Source: Hyphomicrobiales bacterium (GTDB lineage: Bacteria > Pseudomonadota > Alphaproteobacteria > Rhizobiales > TMED25). From it: 35,000 nt of DNA. This document shows positions 25,706 to 34,969 of this stretch, one piece after another; the stretch's first letter is position 1; each line of letters opens with the position of its first letter. Under the pieces are notes generated by a model. It ran no database searches, was not told where the DNA came from, and saw only the letters and a program-made list of their open reading frames with translations. The position numbers were made by a program, and so were the translations under genes. The stretch lies in NCBI GenBank assembly GCA_029245795.1, contig JAQWOP010000004.1, positions 1 through 35,000 on the forward strand. Reading direction: 5' to 3'.

Positions 25706-26574
25706 CTAGAATTTTTTAACACATCCTTTAAATATATTTTTGCGCTTCCAGGAGCTAATGGTTTTTGTTGGTTCTCATGAAACTTCCAACCTGTTAGAGT
25801 TATAATTTCAAATGTTGAAGGAATAAGATTTGGATTAGTGCTTTTTTCCTTAAGGAGATGAGTAGCCATATTCCACACTTTCCTTTTGATTGGAGGTTTT
25901 TTTAAATTAATATAATTATTTTCTCCCATTGATCTAATCAGTTTAATTAATTCTAATGGATGCTCATGCATCAGTTGAACTTTGTAATTATCTGCAACAC
26001 AAAGCTTAAACCCTGAACTATATAATATATCGCCAGCATTTTTTATATCGATGAATGGATTCACCCTTGGATAGGTTAGGCCTGTAATTTTTTCTTCAGC
26101 GCTAATGAGTGAATATTTTAATTCAAATAAAGTATCACTGCCAAACATAGTAGCAATCATTAGTCCATCTGGCTTTAATAGATCTCTAATTTTCTTGAGG
26201 GATTCTTGTAAATTATTAGATGTATGAAGAAATAGATCTGAAATAATTAAATCAAATTTATTACTATTAAATGGAAGCATTTCCTCATCTTCAAATATTA
26301 TATTATTGAAGTTAAAGGGATATGTTGGTGATAAAATGCATGGGTTACTCTTATCTTTAATTGGTATATTAAAGGATTCAAAATTCCTATTTTTTGTAAT
26401 AATTAAAACTGAGTCAAATAACCTATTAATTTCGGATAATCTATTGCTAATATCATTAGAAATTTGTGTATAAATTTTATTCTCAAGGTTAACAGATTTT
26501 GCTCTAATTCGCGACCTTAGCAATTTATTTCGATCAAATAATTGTTTTTTATTATTTTTTAGAACTGTAGACAT
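25702..26574 (-). CDS. NDUFAF5-like methyltransferase-fold protein (complex I assembly)
   Basis: This 290-residue protein matches the NDUFAF5/BioC-like family well in its second half: FDLIISDLFLHTSNNLQESLKKIRDLLKPDGLMIATMFGSDTLFELKYSL, VNPFIDIKNAG, EHPLELIKLIRSMGENN, and the end GWKFHENQQKPLAPGSAKIYLKDVL. NDUFAF5 modifies a complex I subunit (arginine hydroxylation of NDUFS7 in mitochondria), so a role in NADH dehydrogenase assembly is likely. SAM motif I, normally a DLGCGxG type, is not recognisable: the position reads SVLIITKNRNFESF. The N-terminal LFDRNKLLRSRIRA is typical. Opposite strand to grxC. Confidence 0.85.
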   Translation of the reverse strand: MSTVLKNNKKQLFDRNKLLRSRIRAKSVNLENKIYTQISNDISNRLSEINRLFDSVLIITKNRNFESFNIPIKDKSNPCILSPTYPFNFNNIIFEDEEMLPFNSNKFDLIISDLFLHTSNNLQESLKKIRDLLKPDGLMIATMFGSDTLFELKYSLISAEEKITGLTYPRVNPFIDIKNAGDILYSSGFKLCVADNYKVQLMHEHPLELIKLIRSMGENNYINLKKPPIKRKVWNMATHLLKEKSTNPNLIPSTFEIITLTGWKFHENQQKPLAPGSAKIYLKDVLKNSS

Positions 26575-26657
26575 TTATCTTTATTAGAATTTGAAATTAA
26601 CTAAAATATATCATATTTAATTTTATTATATTCACAATATTTATGTATAATAAAATC

Positions 26658-26939
26658 ATGTCTTCAAAAATTGAAATATATACTTCTGAGAGTTGCTTTT
26701 ACTGCATTGCTGCAAAAAGGCTACTTAATGAGAAAAAACTCAAATTTAGTGAATTTGATATCACTAATAACAAAGATCAAAGAAATATAATGGTTGAGAG
26801 ATCTAATGGAAGAAGGACAGTTCCACAAATATTTATAAGTAATATTCATATAGGTGGATGCGATGAACTTTATGCATTAGAAAATCTTGGTAGGTTGGAT
26901 GAAATAACATCAGAGATATTCAATGACCGTATCAAATAA
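26658..26939 (+). CDS. grxC: Glutaredoxin 3 (dithiol)
   Basis: A 93-residue glutaredoxin from ATG 26658 (MSSKIEIYT). The active site is CFYC (Cys13, Cys16). The family marks TVPQIFI and GGCDEL, which bind glutathione, are present. It reduces protein disulfides with glutathione. ATG 26643 would add five residues; it lies beside a TATAAT (26646-26651), and neither ATG has a ribosome site, so a leaderless mRNA beginning at 26658 is possible. Its 3' end overlaps the nitrilase start by 17 bases. Confidence 0.92.
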   Translation: MSSKIEIYTSESCFYCIAAKRLLNEKKLKFSEFDITNNKDQRNIMVERSNGRRTVPQIFISNIHIGGCDELYALENLGRLDEITSEIFNDRIK

Positions 26940-27747
26940 GTTTAAAGTTGCCTGCTTACAAATGACAACTGGGACTAATATCGCTGATAATTTATCAATT
27001 TTATCCAAGAGATTGAAAATTGCAAAAGATATGGGTGCTAATTTAATCATAACACCTGAGCAAACGTTACTGATGGCAGAAAATAAGACCCAATTATTCA
27101 ATCAGATTTCAAATGAAAAGGAAGATTTTGGGCTTAAGGAAATAAGAAAAATAATAAAGCATTTGGGAGTATTTGTGATTATTGGTTCATTATCAATAAA
27201 ATACAATAATCAATTAGCTCTTAATAGATCATACGCATTTGACTCAATGGGTGAGGTGATTGGTTTTTATGATAAAATTCATATGTTTGATGTTAAGATT
27301 AGCGATGAAGAGAGTTATTTTGAGTCAAACACATATAAGCCAGGAGAGAAGTTATCTATAATAAATCTTCCTTGGGGAATGTGTGGTCTATCCATTTGCT
27401 ATGATTTAAGATTCCCAAATTTATATAGACAGTTAGCTCAAAAAGGAGCAAAATTTATAACAGTACCATCTGCATTTACTATAACAACAGGTAAAGCACA
27501 TTGGCATACTTTATTAAGAGCAAGAGCAATAGAAACAGGGTGCTATATTTTTGCACCTGCACAAATTGGGTTTCATGAAAATGGGAGAAAAACATATGGA
27601 CATAGTTTAATTGTATCTCCGTGGGGAAATATTATATCAGAAGCAAAGATTGGAGATCAAATGGCCTTTGCAGAGATTGATACTGATGAAGTCGAATTAT
27701 ATAGAAAAAAAATACCTACTATTAACCAAAACTATGATTATTTATAA
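26923..27747 (+). CDS. Carbon-nitrogen hydrolase (nitrilase superfamily, Nit2/omega-amidase-like)
   Basis: A 274-residue enzyme with the Glu-Lys-Cys catalytic triad: Glu46 (ITPEQTLL), Lys118 (YDKIHMFD) and Cys159 (GLSICYDLRFP). The context RQLAQKGAKFITVPSAFT and HWHTLLRARAIETGCYIFAPAQ match the Nit1/Nit2 branch, which hydrolyses amides such as deaminated glutathione or alpha-ketoglutaramate. It starts within grxC and is followed by the DUF1178 gene, an arrangement common in Alphaproteobacteria. Location beside grxC fits a deaminated-glutathione repair role, but this is inference. Confidence 0.9.
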   Translation: MTVSNKFKVACLQMTTGTNIADNLSILSKRLKIAKDMGANLIITPEQTLLMAENKTQLFNQISNEKEDFGLKEIRKIIKHLGVFVIIGSLSIKYNNQLALNRSYAFDSMGEVIGFYDKIHMFDVKISDEESYFESNTYKPGEKLSIINLPWGMCGLSICYDLRFPNLYRQLAQKGAKFITVPSAFTITTGKAHWHTLLRARAIETGCYIFAPAQIGFHENGRKTYGHSLIVSPWGNIISEAKIGDQMAFAEIDTDEVELYRKKIPTINQNYDYL

Positions 27748-27766
27748 TTAATAATTGGAGTTGAGA

Positions 27767-28192
27767 ATGATAAGATATGATCTAGTATGTTCAAATAATC
27801 ATAAATTTGAGTCTTGGTTTAAGGATTCTAAGTCCTTTCAAGAACAAGTTCACTCCAAAGATATTTCATGCCCTATATGTAATAATAATATTATCAGCAA
27901 GACCCTGATGGCACCAGGTATACCCAAAAAAGAAAATACTAAGAAAGATGATGTTTTATTAAATAAGACGTCAAATTCAATTAATAATGCAATCAAGAAG
28001 ATCAGAAATGAAATAAAAGAGAATTCTGAATATGTAGGCAAGGAATTTCCTGAAGCTGCACGAAAAATCCATTATAATGAAGAAAATAGTAGATCCATAT
28101 ATGGGGAAGCTTCATTAGATGACGTTAAAGAATTAAAGGATGAAGGGATAGATGTAATACATATACCGGATGCACCAGATGATAAGAATTAA
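27767..28192 (+). CDS. DUF1178 family protein
   Basis: A 141-residue protein. The N-terminus MIRYDLVCSNNHKFESWFKDS and the later CPICNN provide a zinc-ribbon-like set (Cys and His before, CxxC after). The middle is a Lys/Asn-rich helix, and the C-terminal stretch YVGKEFPEAARKIHYNEE with IYGEASLDDVKELKDEGIDV is the family signature. Function unknown. I use ATG 27767 (GGAG upstream) instead of TTG 27755, because family members start MIRYDL. Last gene of grxC-nitrilase-DUF1178; its TAA overlaps the ubiG stop in a TTAA palindrome. Confidence 0.9.
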   Translation: MIRYDLVCSNNHKFESWFKDSKSFQEQVHSKDISCPICNNNIISKTLMAPGIPKKENTKKDDVLLNKTSNSINNAIKKIRNEIKENSEYVGKEFPEAARKIHYNEENSRSIYGEASLDDVKELKDEGIDVIHIPDAPDDKN

Positions 28193-28926
28193 ATTAATTT
28201 CTGATAGCTAGAAATATAATTTATTGATAAATCTTCTGATAGTTTCCAAGCCATTTTGATAGGGTCAAATACTATGCCTTTTGATGTAATAAAGTCATAA
28301 TTTAATTCTGCCATCTGAGAATTTAATTTATTCGGTTCAATAAATTTTTGCCAGTCATGAGTTCCTTTTGGAACCCATCCTAGAAAATATTCTGCAGCTA
28401 TTTTTGCAAATAGTAATGATTTTAAATTTTTATTAATGGAAGAGATAAAAATAAGTCCATTATCTCTTATGAAGGGATTTATTTTCTCAAGAAAATTAGT
28501 TGGATCATCTATATGCTCAATTATTTCCAGAGCAAATATTATATCGAATTTGTTTTTGTCATTTAATTTCAACATTTCAATACTTTTATTTTCATAATGA
28601 ATATCTAAATTCTCAATACTTGAGTGTTCTTTAGCTATATGTATTGCTTGCTTGTCAGCGTCAATGCCTTTAACAAAGCCACCTAACTTGGCAATTGGTT
28701 CACAAGTAAGTCCTCCTCCACAGCCTATATCTAATATTTTCAAACCTGAGAGGGGTTTTTTATCGAATGAAGTAATATTGAAATGATTATATGTAATATC
28801 TAAAATAAATTTAATTCGCAAAGGGTTTATTCTATGTAAAGCTGTGAATTTTCCTCGAGGATTCCACCAATCATAGGAGATATTTGTGAATTTATTTATT
28901 TCAGATTTATTTATAGATTGGGTCAT
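28189..28926 (-). CDS. ubiG: Ubiquinone biosynthesis O-methyltransferase UbiG
   Basis: A 245-residue SAM-dependent methyltransferase that performs the O-methylations of ubiquinone synthesis. It has the UbiG start (FTNISYDWWNPRGKFTALHRINPLRIKFI), SAM motif LDIGCGGGL (residues 65-73), EIIEHIDDP, and FLGWVPKGTHDWQKFIEP. All are diagnostic. It diverges from lysC, as in many alphaproteobacteria. Presence implies aerobic respiration using ubiquinone. Confidence 0.95.
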   Translation of the reverse strand: MTQSINKSEINKFTNISYDWWNPRGKFTALHRINPLRIKFILDITYNHFNITSFDKKPLSGLKILDIGCGGGLTCEPIAKLGGFVKGIDADKQAIHIAKEHSSIENLDIHYENKSIEMLKLNDKNKFDIIFALEIIEHIDDPTNFLEKINPFIRDNGLIFISSINKNLKSLLFAKIAAEYFLGWVPKGTHDWQKFIEPNKLNSQMAELNYDFITSKGIVFDPIKMAWKLSEDLSINYISSYQKLI

Positions 28927-28947
28927 AAATTTAACTTATAGTTCGTC

Positions 28948-28976
28948 TTGCAGTAAATATTAAAATATATATTATA
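28948..28976 (+). promoter_or_regulatory. Candidate promoter of lysC
   Basis: TTGCAG (28948-28953) and ATTATA (28971-28976) are separated by 17 bases upstream of the lysC ATG at 29010. The -10 match is only fair, and the surrounding AT run offers others, so the exact hexamer is uncertain. Confidence 0.35.
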
Positions 28977-29009
28977 TACATAAAGTCATTACAGAAAGAT
29001 CTCAAGCCC

Positions 29010-30275
29010 ATGATTGATAAAAATTATTCTAAGATAGTTATGAAATTTGGGGGAACATCGATGGCTGATATTGAAAAAATATCAAAAGTTGCCGATCATG
29101 TGGAAAGAGAATTTAAGAATGGTAAAAAAGTTGCTGTCGTAGTATCAGCGATGTCAGGAGAGACAGATAGGCTAATAAATCTCGTCAATGCAATTGGACC
29201 TGTTGATAAATCAGAAAGGGATGCTGTAATTTCATCAGGTGAGCAAGTAAGTTCTGCATTGTTAGCACTTACACTTAAAGCTAGGAATATTCCAGCAACG
29301 TCAGTGCAGGGTTGGCAGATACCTCTCAGAACTAATAAAATGCATGGATCAGCAAGAATACTTGATGTTAAATCTAAATATCTAGATCAGTTAATTACTA
29401 AAAATGAAATACCTATAATAGCTGGTTTCCAAGGTATTACTGAAGAGAATAGAATTTCTACCTTTGGAAGGGGTGGCTCAGATACAACCGCAGTAGCTAT
29501 AGCATGCTCTTTAAAGGCAGATTTGTGTGATATTTATACAGATGTAGATGGTGTTTATACATCAGACCCACGAATTGTAGAATTTGCTCAAAAAATATCA
29601 AAGATATCTTTTGAGGAAATGTTAGAGATGGCATCACAGGGAGCAAAAGTATTGCAAACTAGATCGGTAGAGCTTGCCATGTCATATAATATGCCAATTA
29701 GAGTTCGATCAACATTTGCTGAAAATAATTTTGAAAAAAAAAATAAAACTATTAATATAGGTACAATTGTTACAAACGAGGATAATATTTTGGAAGATAA
29801 AGTAGTTAGTGGTATTGCATACTCAAAGAATGAAGCAAAAATAACCATTCAGAATCTGGATGACAAACCAGGTGTTGCTGCACAAATTTTTGGAAATTTG
29901 GCAAAAGAAGGTGTGAATGTAGACATGATTGTTCAAAACATTTCTGCAGATGGGAAACATACAGATCTTACATTTACTGTACAAGAAACTGAACTAAAGA
30001 ACGCAAAATCCATATTAGATAACCTAAAAAGTCAAATCAACTTCCATAAGTTAATTGAGTCAAAGGATATAGCAAAAGTTTCAGTGATAGGAGTTGGCAT
30101 GAGAAGTCATGCAGGTGTCGCTGCGGAAATGTTCTCTACACTCGCAGAAAAAGGGATTAATATTCAAGCTATAACAACCTCTGAAATTAAAGTTAGTGTT
30201 ATAATAGATTCACAATATATTGAATTAGCTATGAGAGCATTGCACAGCGCTTATGGGCTAGATAAGAAAAAATAA
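29010..30275 (+). CDS. lysC: Aspartate kinase
   Basis: A 421-residue aspartokinase that starts the lysine, threonine and methionine pathways. It has the KFGGTS motif (residues 12-17), the SSGEQVSSALLAL and FGRGGSDTTAVAIA substrate/ATP loops, and DVDGVYTSDPR. Two ACT regulatory domains follow in the C-terminal third (from about 265), likely giving feedback control by lysine/threonine; ligand specificity cannot be read. Length is normal for the monofunctional class. Divergent from ubiG; a RodZ-like gene follows after 17 bases. Confidence 0.96.
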   Translation: MIDKNYSKIVMKFGGTSMADIEKISKVADHVEREFKNGKKVAVVVSAMSGETDRLINLVNAIGPVDKSERDAVISSGEQVSSALLALTLKARNIPATSVQGWQIPLRTNKMHGSARILDVKSKYLDQLITKNEIPIIAGFQGITEENRISTFGRGGSDTTAVAIACSLKADLCDIYTDVDGVYTSDPRIVEFAQKISKISFEEMLEMASQGAKVLQTRSVELAMSYNMPIRVRSTFAENNFEKKNKTINIGTIVTNEDNILEDKVVSGIAYSKNEAKITIQNLDDKPGVAAQIFGNLAKEGVNVDMIVQNISADGKHTDLTFTVQETELKNAKSILDNLKSQINFHKLIESKDIAKVSVIGVGMRSHAGVAAEMFSTLAEKGINIQAITTSEIKVSVIIDSQYIELAMRALHSAYGLDKKK

Positions 30276-30292
30276 TATTTTTGAATTAATCT

Positions 30293-31081
30293 ATGAAAGA
30301 AGAAATAGAAACCACTATTGGCGCTATCATAATAAATAATAGGGAGTATTTAAAAAAGGATATAGCTGACTGTGCGAATGATCTGAATATACCTATCGAA
30401 TATCTTGATGCCCTTGAAAGAGATTTTTTCTCTATAATGCCAAGCAAAGATTATTCACTTAATTGTATAAAAAAATATATTAAATATTTAAATATTAATG
30501 GGGATGATTTAGTTAAAATTAATTCCCTTATCGATCAATATTTTTATCAATTAAATAAATCAAATGCCGCAATTTATAGAATATTTCGCGTCTTTTATCT
30601 TCTCCTGAGATATTCGATATTTTCTATTTTAATAATAATATCTATCTCTATATTTTTAAGTGAAGAAAGCTATAAAAAGATATTTCTTTCTCAGTTTTAT
30701 AATTTAGAATCTATCTATAATAAAATAAATTTAAATCAGGATGATAAGATACTTAAATATGAAATTGATACAAAGGTGATAGATCAGCCAGAAGATGTTA
30801 TTCTTGACGAAGATAATGATAAAAAAATTGGAAATAAGATTATACAGTTAGAGGCAAAAGATAGTTTGTGGATAGAAATTATAGACCACAACAGTAAAAT
30901 TTTGATATCAAAAAATTTTAGGCAAGGCGATAGGTATTTTTTTACATTTAATGATGGTGATGTATTATTAACAAACAACCCTTCAAATTTATTAATTAAA
31001 TATGATAATATTTTAATAAACACAATAAGTAATAATGATGAAGATATTATTGAAATAGATCTAAGAAAAATATTAAATTAG
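30293..31081 (+). CDS. RodZ-like membrane protein with helix-turn-helix and DUF4115 domains
   Basis: A 262-residue bitopic membrane protein. The N-terminal cytoplasmic HTH_25-type domain spans about 1-90 (YLKKDIADCANDLNIPIEYLDALERDF, YIKYLNIN). A single membrane segment is near residues 104-126 (RYSIFSILIIISISIFL), followed by an acidic linker and a C-terminal periplasmic DUF4115 beta domain (KDSLWIEIIDHNSKILISKNFRQGDRYFF). RodZ anchors MreB in cell-shape control. No mreB is here, and the sequence is divergent, so RodZ-like is the safe name. Between lysC and prfA many alphaproteobacteria carry ptsP instead. Confidence 0.78.
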   Translation: MKEEIETTIGAIIINNREYLKKDIADCANDLNIPIEYLDALERDFFSIMPSKDYSLNCIKKYIKYLNINGDDLVKINSLIDQYFYQLNKSNAAIYRIFRVFYLLLRYSIFSILIIISISIFLSEESYKKIFLSQFYNLESIYNKINLNQDDKILKYEIDTKVIDQPEDVILDEDNDKKIGNKIIQLEAKDSLWIEIIDHNSKILISKNFRQGDRYFFTFNDGDVLLTNNPSNLLIKYDNILINTISNNDEDIIEIDLRKILN

Positions 31082-31103
31082 TGACAGATTATAAGGAAAG
31101 ATA

Positions 31104-32177
31104 ATGTTAGACGAAAAAAAATTAGATAAATTACTTCTAAATTATCAAGAACTTCAGAAACAGATGATGAATGTATCTGGTGATAGAAAAAGATATGCAG
31201 AAATAGCTATAGAATTCTCAAATATTGAACCACTTGCAAAAACAATAATAGATTATAGAGAGGTTTTAAGAGAAAATACTGAGCTTAATGAAATGCTGAA
31301 CTTAGAAGCGGAGGATAAAGATATCATAAGTATGGTTAAAAATGAGATTCTTAAAGTTGAAAATAAGATTATTCTGTTAGAGGAAAAAATTAAAGATTTG
31401 CTTTTGCCAAAAGATATTGATGATAAAAAGAGCGTAATTATTGAAATTAGAGCAGGTACAGGGGGCGATGAGGCAGCAATTTTTGCTGGAGATCTTGTTA
31501 GGATGTATTTAAGATTTTCTGATATTAAGAGATGGAAAGTTGAAGTTATGAGTTCCAACGAAGGGGAATTTGGAGGTTATAAAGAATTTATTGCAAATAT
31601 TTCAGGAAATAATGTTTATCAGAAATTGAAATTTGAGTCAGGAGTTCATAGGGTTCAGAGAGTGCCAGAGACTGAGTCTAGTGGAAGGATTCATACTTCA
31701 GCTGCAACTGTTGCCGTTCTACCAGAGGCTGAAGAAGTAGATATAAAAATAGAAGAAAAAGATATTAGAATTGATGTATTTAGGGCCAGTGGTCCGGGCG
31801 GTCAGTCGGTTAATACAACAGATAGTGCAGTCCGAATTATTCATATTCCAACAGGAATAACCGTTTCTCAGCAAGACGAAAAATCCCAACACCGCAATAG
31901 GGAGAAGGCACTAAAAGTATTACGGGCAAGATTATATGAAAAAGAAAAATTTGAAAAAGATAGTGAGAGGGCTTCAAGCAGAAGATCACAAATTGGCACA
32001 GGAGACAGGTCCGAAAGAATTCGCACATATAACTATCCTCAGGGTAGGGTTACAGACCATAGAATAAGTTTAACTCTTCATAAATTAGTCTCAATAATGG
32101 AAGCTGAAGGATTAGAGGAAATCGTAGATGCACTTGCTACAGAGGATAAAGCCAGAAGAATGTCAGGGGAGACTTGA
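31104..32177 (+). CDS. prfA: Peptide chain release factor 1
   Basis: A 357-residue class I release factor that ends translation at UAA and UAG. The GGQ catalytic motif is at 232-234 ([17 protein letters not shown]). The stop-codon recognition tripeptide is P-E-T at 188-190, the PxT of RF1 rather than the SPF of RF2. [18 protein letters not shown] and [16 protein letters not shown] are also diagnostic. Followed by prmC six bases after its stop, the usual pair, since PrmC methylates the GGQ glutamine. Confidence 0.97.
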   Translation: MLDEKKLDKLLLNYQELQKQMMNVSGDRKRYAEIAIEFSNIEPLAKTIIDYREVLRENTELNEMLNLEAEDKDIISMVKNEILKVENKIILLEEKIKDLLLPKDIDDKKSVIIEIRAGTGGDEAAIFAGDLVRMYLRFSDIKRWKVEVMSSNEGEFGGYKEFIANISGNNVYQKLKFESGVHRVQRVPETESSGRIHTSAATVAVLPEAEEVDIKIEEKDIRIDVFRASGPGGQSVNTTDSAVRIIHIPTGITVSQQDEKSQHRNREKALKVLRARLYEKEKFEKDSERASSRRSQIGTGDRSERIRTYNYPQGRVTDHRISLTLHKLVSIMEAEGLEEIVDALATEDKARRMSGET

Positions 32178-32183
32178 TATTAT

Positions 32184-33044
32184 ATGATGCTTTGCCTGCA
32201 GGAAATTATAGACACATCTCGGAATAAACTAAAATTAGCATCTATACAATCAGCCAATATTGATAGTGTGTTATTGTTGTCATATATACTAGGTGTTTCG
32301 CGGGAATATCTTATCACACATAGTCAAGAAGTGATTTCAGAGAAAAATTGCTTAGATTACTTTGCAATTATAGATAGACGCATAAAGGGAGAACCAGTTT
32401 CAAAGATATTGGGAAAGAAAGAATTTTATGGTAGAGATTTTATCGTTAATTCTGATGTGCTTGATCCAAGACCAGATAGTGAGTTAATTATAGATACAGC
32501 TAAAGAATTATTCTCTAACAGGAATGAAAAATTAAAATTCCTGGATTTAGGCACCGGATCTGGTTGTTTATTACTCACATTATTACTTGAATTTAGAGAT
32601 GCAAGAGGTGTTGGAATTGATATTTCTGAAAAAGCAATTGAGGTAGCAAAACGTAATTCCTATTTACATGCTTTAAATGACAGAGGATCATTTATAATAT
32701 CAGATTGGTTGGACTCTATTAAGTTTGAAGATTTTAATTTAATAGTTTGTAATCCACCTTATATACCTGATGAAGATATTAATGATTTAAATAAGGATGT
32801 TAAACTTTATGACCCAATTGTTGCATTAAGCGGAGGAAATGACGGACTGAGATATTATAAAAAGATAATTACCCAATTAAAAAAGAAAAACTTAAATAAA
32901 AAAATTATTTTTATAATGGAATTATATTCGGATAGTGCTGATGCAATTATTAAACTTATGATTAATGCCGGTTATGAAGCTAATACGATAAAGATTCGTC
33001 AAGATTTGAGCAATAAAAGAAGGGTCATGTTTACTGATTTATAA
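32184..33044 (+). CDS. prmC: Release factor glutamine methyltransferase
   Basis: A 286-residue SAM methyltransferase that methylates the Gln of the GGQ motif in release factors, boosting termination. The N-terminal helical domain precedes LGKKEFYGRDFIVNSDVLDPRPDSE, SAM motif DLGTGSG (residues 121-127) and the catalytic NPPY motif (190-193). It begins MMLCLQEI; both adjacent ATGs could serve. Forms an operon with prfA. Confidence 0.95.
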   Translation: MMLCLQEIIDTSRNKLKLASIQSANIDSVLLLSYILGVSREYLITHSQEVISEKNCLDYFAIIDRRIKGEPVSKILGKKEFYGRDFIVNSDVLDPRPDSELIIDTAKELFSNRNEKLKFLDLGTGSGCLLLTLLLEFRDARGVGIDISEKAIEVAKRNSYLHALNDRGSFIISDWLDSIKFEDFNLIVCNPPYIPDEDINDLNKDVKLYDPIVALSGGNDGLRYYKKIITQLKKKNLNKKIIFIMELYSDSADAIIKLMINAGYEANTIKIRQDLSNKRRVMFTDL

Positions 33045-33204
33045 TTTTTTTTTATTTTAACTTGGAAAATGTGATAGAACTATATATATATAACAGCAAC
33101 TGGTAAGTTAATATTTCATTTAACTGTATATAATTTTTATAAAATTCTAATTTAGCTAGTTTAAGTATTTCAAATATATCTCATACATTATTTGTTCACA
33201 TTTA

Positions 33205-33636
33205 ATGAAATTGAATAAAAAGGATTGCATGGTGCCCCTGCCTATAAAGAGGAAAAATAGAAATAGATCAAGAAGACCATTTTCATCTTCTAGATTGCTA
33301 GAATCTAACGGACCTGATATCAAAATAAAAGGAAGCGCCCTTCAAATAGTTGATAAATATATGGCACTTTCAAGGGAATATCAAACGTCTGGAGATCCAA
33401 TAACTGCTGAAAGTTATCTCCAATATGCAGAGCACTATCAGAGAATTGTTGATGCCAACGAATTAAAGATTCAACAAAATCAGGTTATCGAAAAAGAAAA
33501 AAATCAAACAAAAACGATTGTTTCAGAGGAAAGATCTGTTGACGAAACCTTGGTTAGGGAATCCAAAGTAGATGATGAACCAAAGCCAAGTGAAATTAAT
33601 CAGCCTTTATTAGAAGAAAATATTATTGGGAAATAG
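33205..33636 (+). CDS. DUF4167 family protein
   Basis: A 143-residue protein. A Lys/Arg-rich N-terminus (KRKNRNRSRRP) is followed by the DUF4167 core: LLESNGPDIKIKGSALQIVDKYMALSREYQTSGDPITAESYLQYAEHYQRIV. The rest is a Glu/Gln-rich tail. The basic start suggests nucleic-acid or ribosome binding; function is unknown. It follows prmC, a typical alphaproteobacterial arrangement. ATG 33205 is used; Met9 at 33229 is an alternative. Its 3' end overlaps the opposing M23 gene by 14 bases. Confidence 0.88.
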   Translation: MKLNKKDCMVPLPIKRKNRNRSRRPFSSSRLLESNGPDIKIKGSALQIVDKYMALSREYQTSGDPITAESYLQYAEHYQRIVDANELKIQQNQVIEKEKNQTKTIVSEERSVDETLVRESKVDDEPKPSEINQPLLEENIIGK

Positions 33637-34969
33637 TCTCCAAATCCAAAGCATTAATTTCTTTTTGAATTCTATTTTTATTATTTAAGTATCTATCGAG
33701 TTCGTTATTTTCTAGATAATTATTTTTAATAATGTCATGCAATTTTTCGGGGTCAATTCTCTTTTGATCTAATATAATTTCAAAATGAAGATGTGGACCA
33801 GTACTTAAACCTGTATTACCTGTATAGCCAATAATATCCGATTGGCTCACTATACTTCCTTTATCAAGGTCTTTAGCAAATTTACTGAGATGTGCATAAG
33901 CTGATTCCAAATCATTATTATGGGAAAGTCGGATATATTTACCAAAATCTCCTTTTATGCCAATGAAATCAACAATTCCATCCGCCACAGCATATATGGG
34001 TGTATTGACTTCTGCTGAATAATCTATTCCATAATGCATCTTCTTTTCTCCAGAAACTGGGTGATTTCTTAATCCAAATTTTGATGTAACATAGTTTTTT
34101 TCTAGGGGTTTGATAATCCTTATGCTATCAAATGCAACACCATTTTGATCATAATAGGACTCTTTCCCATTCGTCTTTTGGAAGTAGTAAAATTCATTTT
34201 TCATATTATTGTTGAGTAGAGATGTATATAAGAGCTGATATTTCCTTAGCTCACTCTTTCCAAGATTTAGGTTATCTTTGAAGTAAAATTGAGCCACGCT
34301 GCCAGACCTAATATCCTTATCAAAATTTATTTTCTTTTCATGCAGGTCAATTGTTTTCTCTAATATAGTTGCTGGGATATTATGCTCATTAGAACTTTCG
34401 TATAGAGTCCGTTTAATTAAAAATTTCTTATAAATATATTCGTATTTCCCTGGCTGACTTATTAAATCTGCTACAAATGAATCATTTTCATTTCTAATTA
34501 TGATTCTCGAATTTTTTGTTATTAAGACAAAATCCTTCAACTTTTTATCTTTAGAACTATAGATTTCAATTTTATCACCAATTTGGATTAAGTTCGAAGG
34601 AATGATTGGATTGATTGCTTGTGCTAGTTTAATTGATATGGATGTTTTATAGCCTCTTTCTGAAAGAAGGGAAATGATAGTGTCGCCTTTTTGAAATACT
34701 AATTCATCAATCAATTTATATATTTCTCTATTATCAAATTCCTCATTTATCTCTGCTATATTAATTGATGGATCTAAAATATATGGTTCCTTATCTAAAA
34801 ATAGCCTATCCACTGCATTATTATCTAGATTTTGTTGATGTATTAGGTGTTGCTCTGTTAGATTCTTTGTGGGATTAAAAATAATAAAATAGTATGTTAC
34901 AAACAATAAAATTGGCAACAAAATGCATAGGATTAATAGCAATTGATATTTTAGAATTATTTTTTTCAT
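33623..34969 (-). CDS. M23 family metallopeptidase, membrane-anchored
   Basis: A 448-residue envelope protein with an N-terminal membrane anchor (about 9-32). A LysM-like or OapA-type segment lies near residues 90-140 (FQKGDTIISLLSERG, IGDKIEIY). The C-terminal LytM/M23 domain (about 285-405) has complete zinc ligands: His312 and Asp316 (MHYGIDYS), and His393 with His395 (GPHLHFEI), plus His360. It is a predicted peptidoglycan endopeptidase or activator of amidases (MepM-like). Full length, ATG 34969. The C-terminal extension after the domain is charged. It converges with the DUF4167 gene. Confidence 0.92.
   Translation of the reverse strand: MKKIILKYQLLLILCILLPILLFVTYYFIIFNPTKNLTEQHLIHQQNLDNNAVDRLFLDKEPYILDPSINIAEINEEFDNREIYKLIDELVFQKGDTIISLLSERGYKTSISIKLAQAINPIIPSNLIQIGDKIEIYSSKDKKLKDFVLITKNSRIIIRNENDSFVADLISQPGKYEYIYKKFLIKRTLYESSNEHNIPATILEKTIDLHEKKINFDKDIRSGSVAQFYFKDNLNLGKSELRKYQLLYTSLLNNNMKNEFYYFQKTNGKESYYDQNGVAFDSIRIIKPLEKNYVTSKFGLRNHPVSGEKKMHYGIDYSAEVNTPIYAVADGIVDFIGIKGDFGKYIRLSHNNDLESAYAHLSKFAKDLDKGSIVSQSDIIGYTGNTGLSTGPHLHFEIILDQKRIDPEKLHDIIKNNYLENNELDRYLNNKNRIQKEINALDLETISQ

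Noticed and set aside
33085-33096. TA run followed by AACAG before the DUF4167 gene, like the one in the helicase-end repeat
   Set aside because: TA runs occur in several spacers here (for example near 17205 and 23895); the similarity is too short to call a dispersed repeat.
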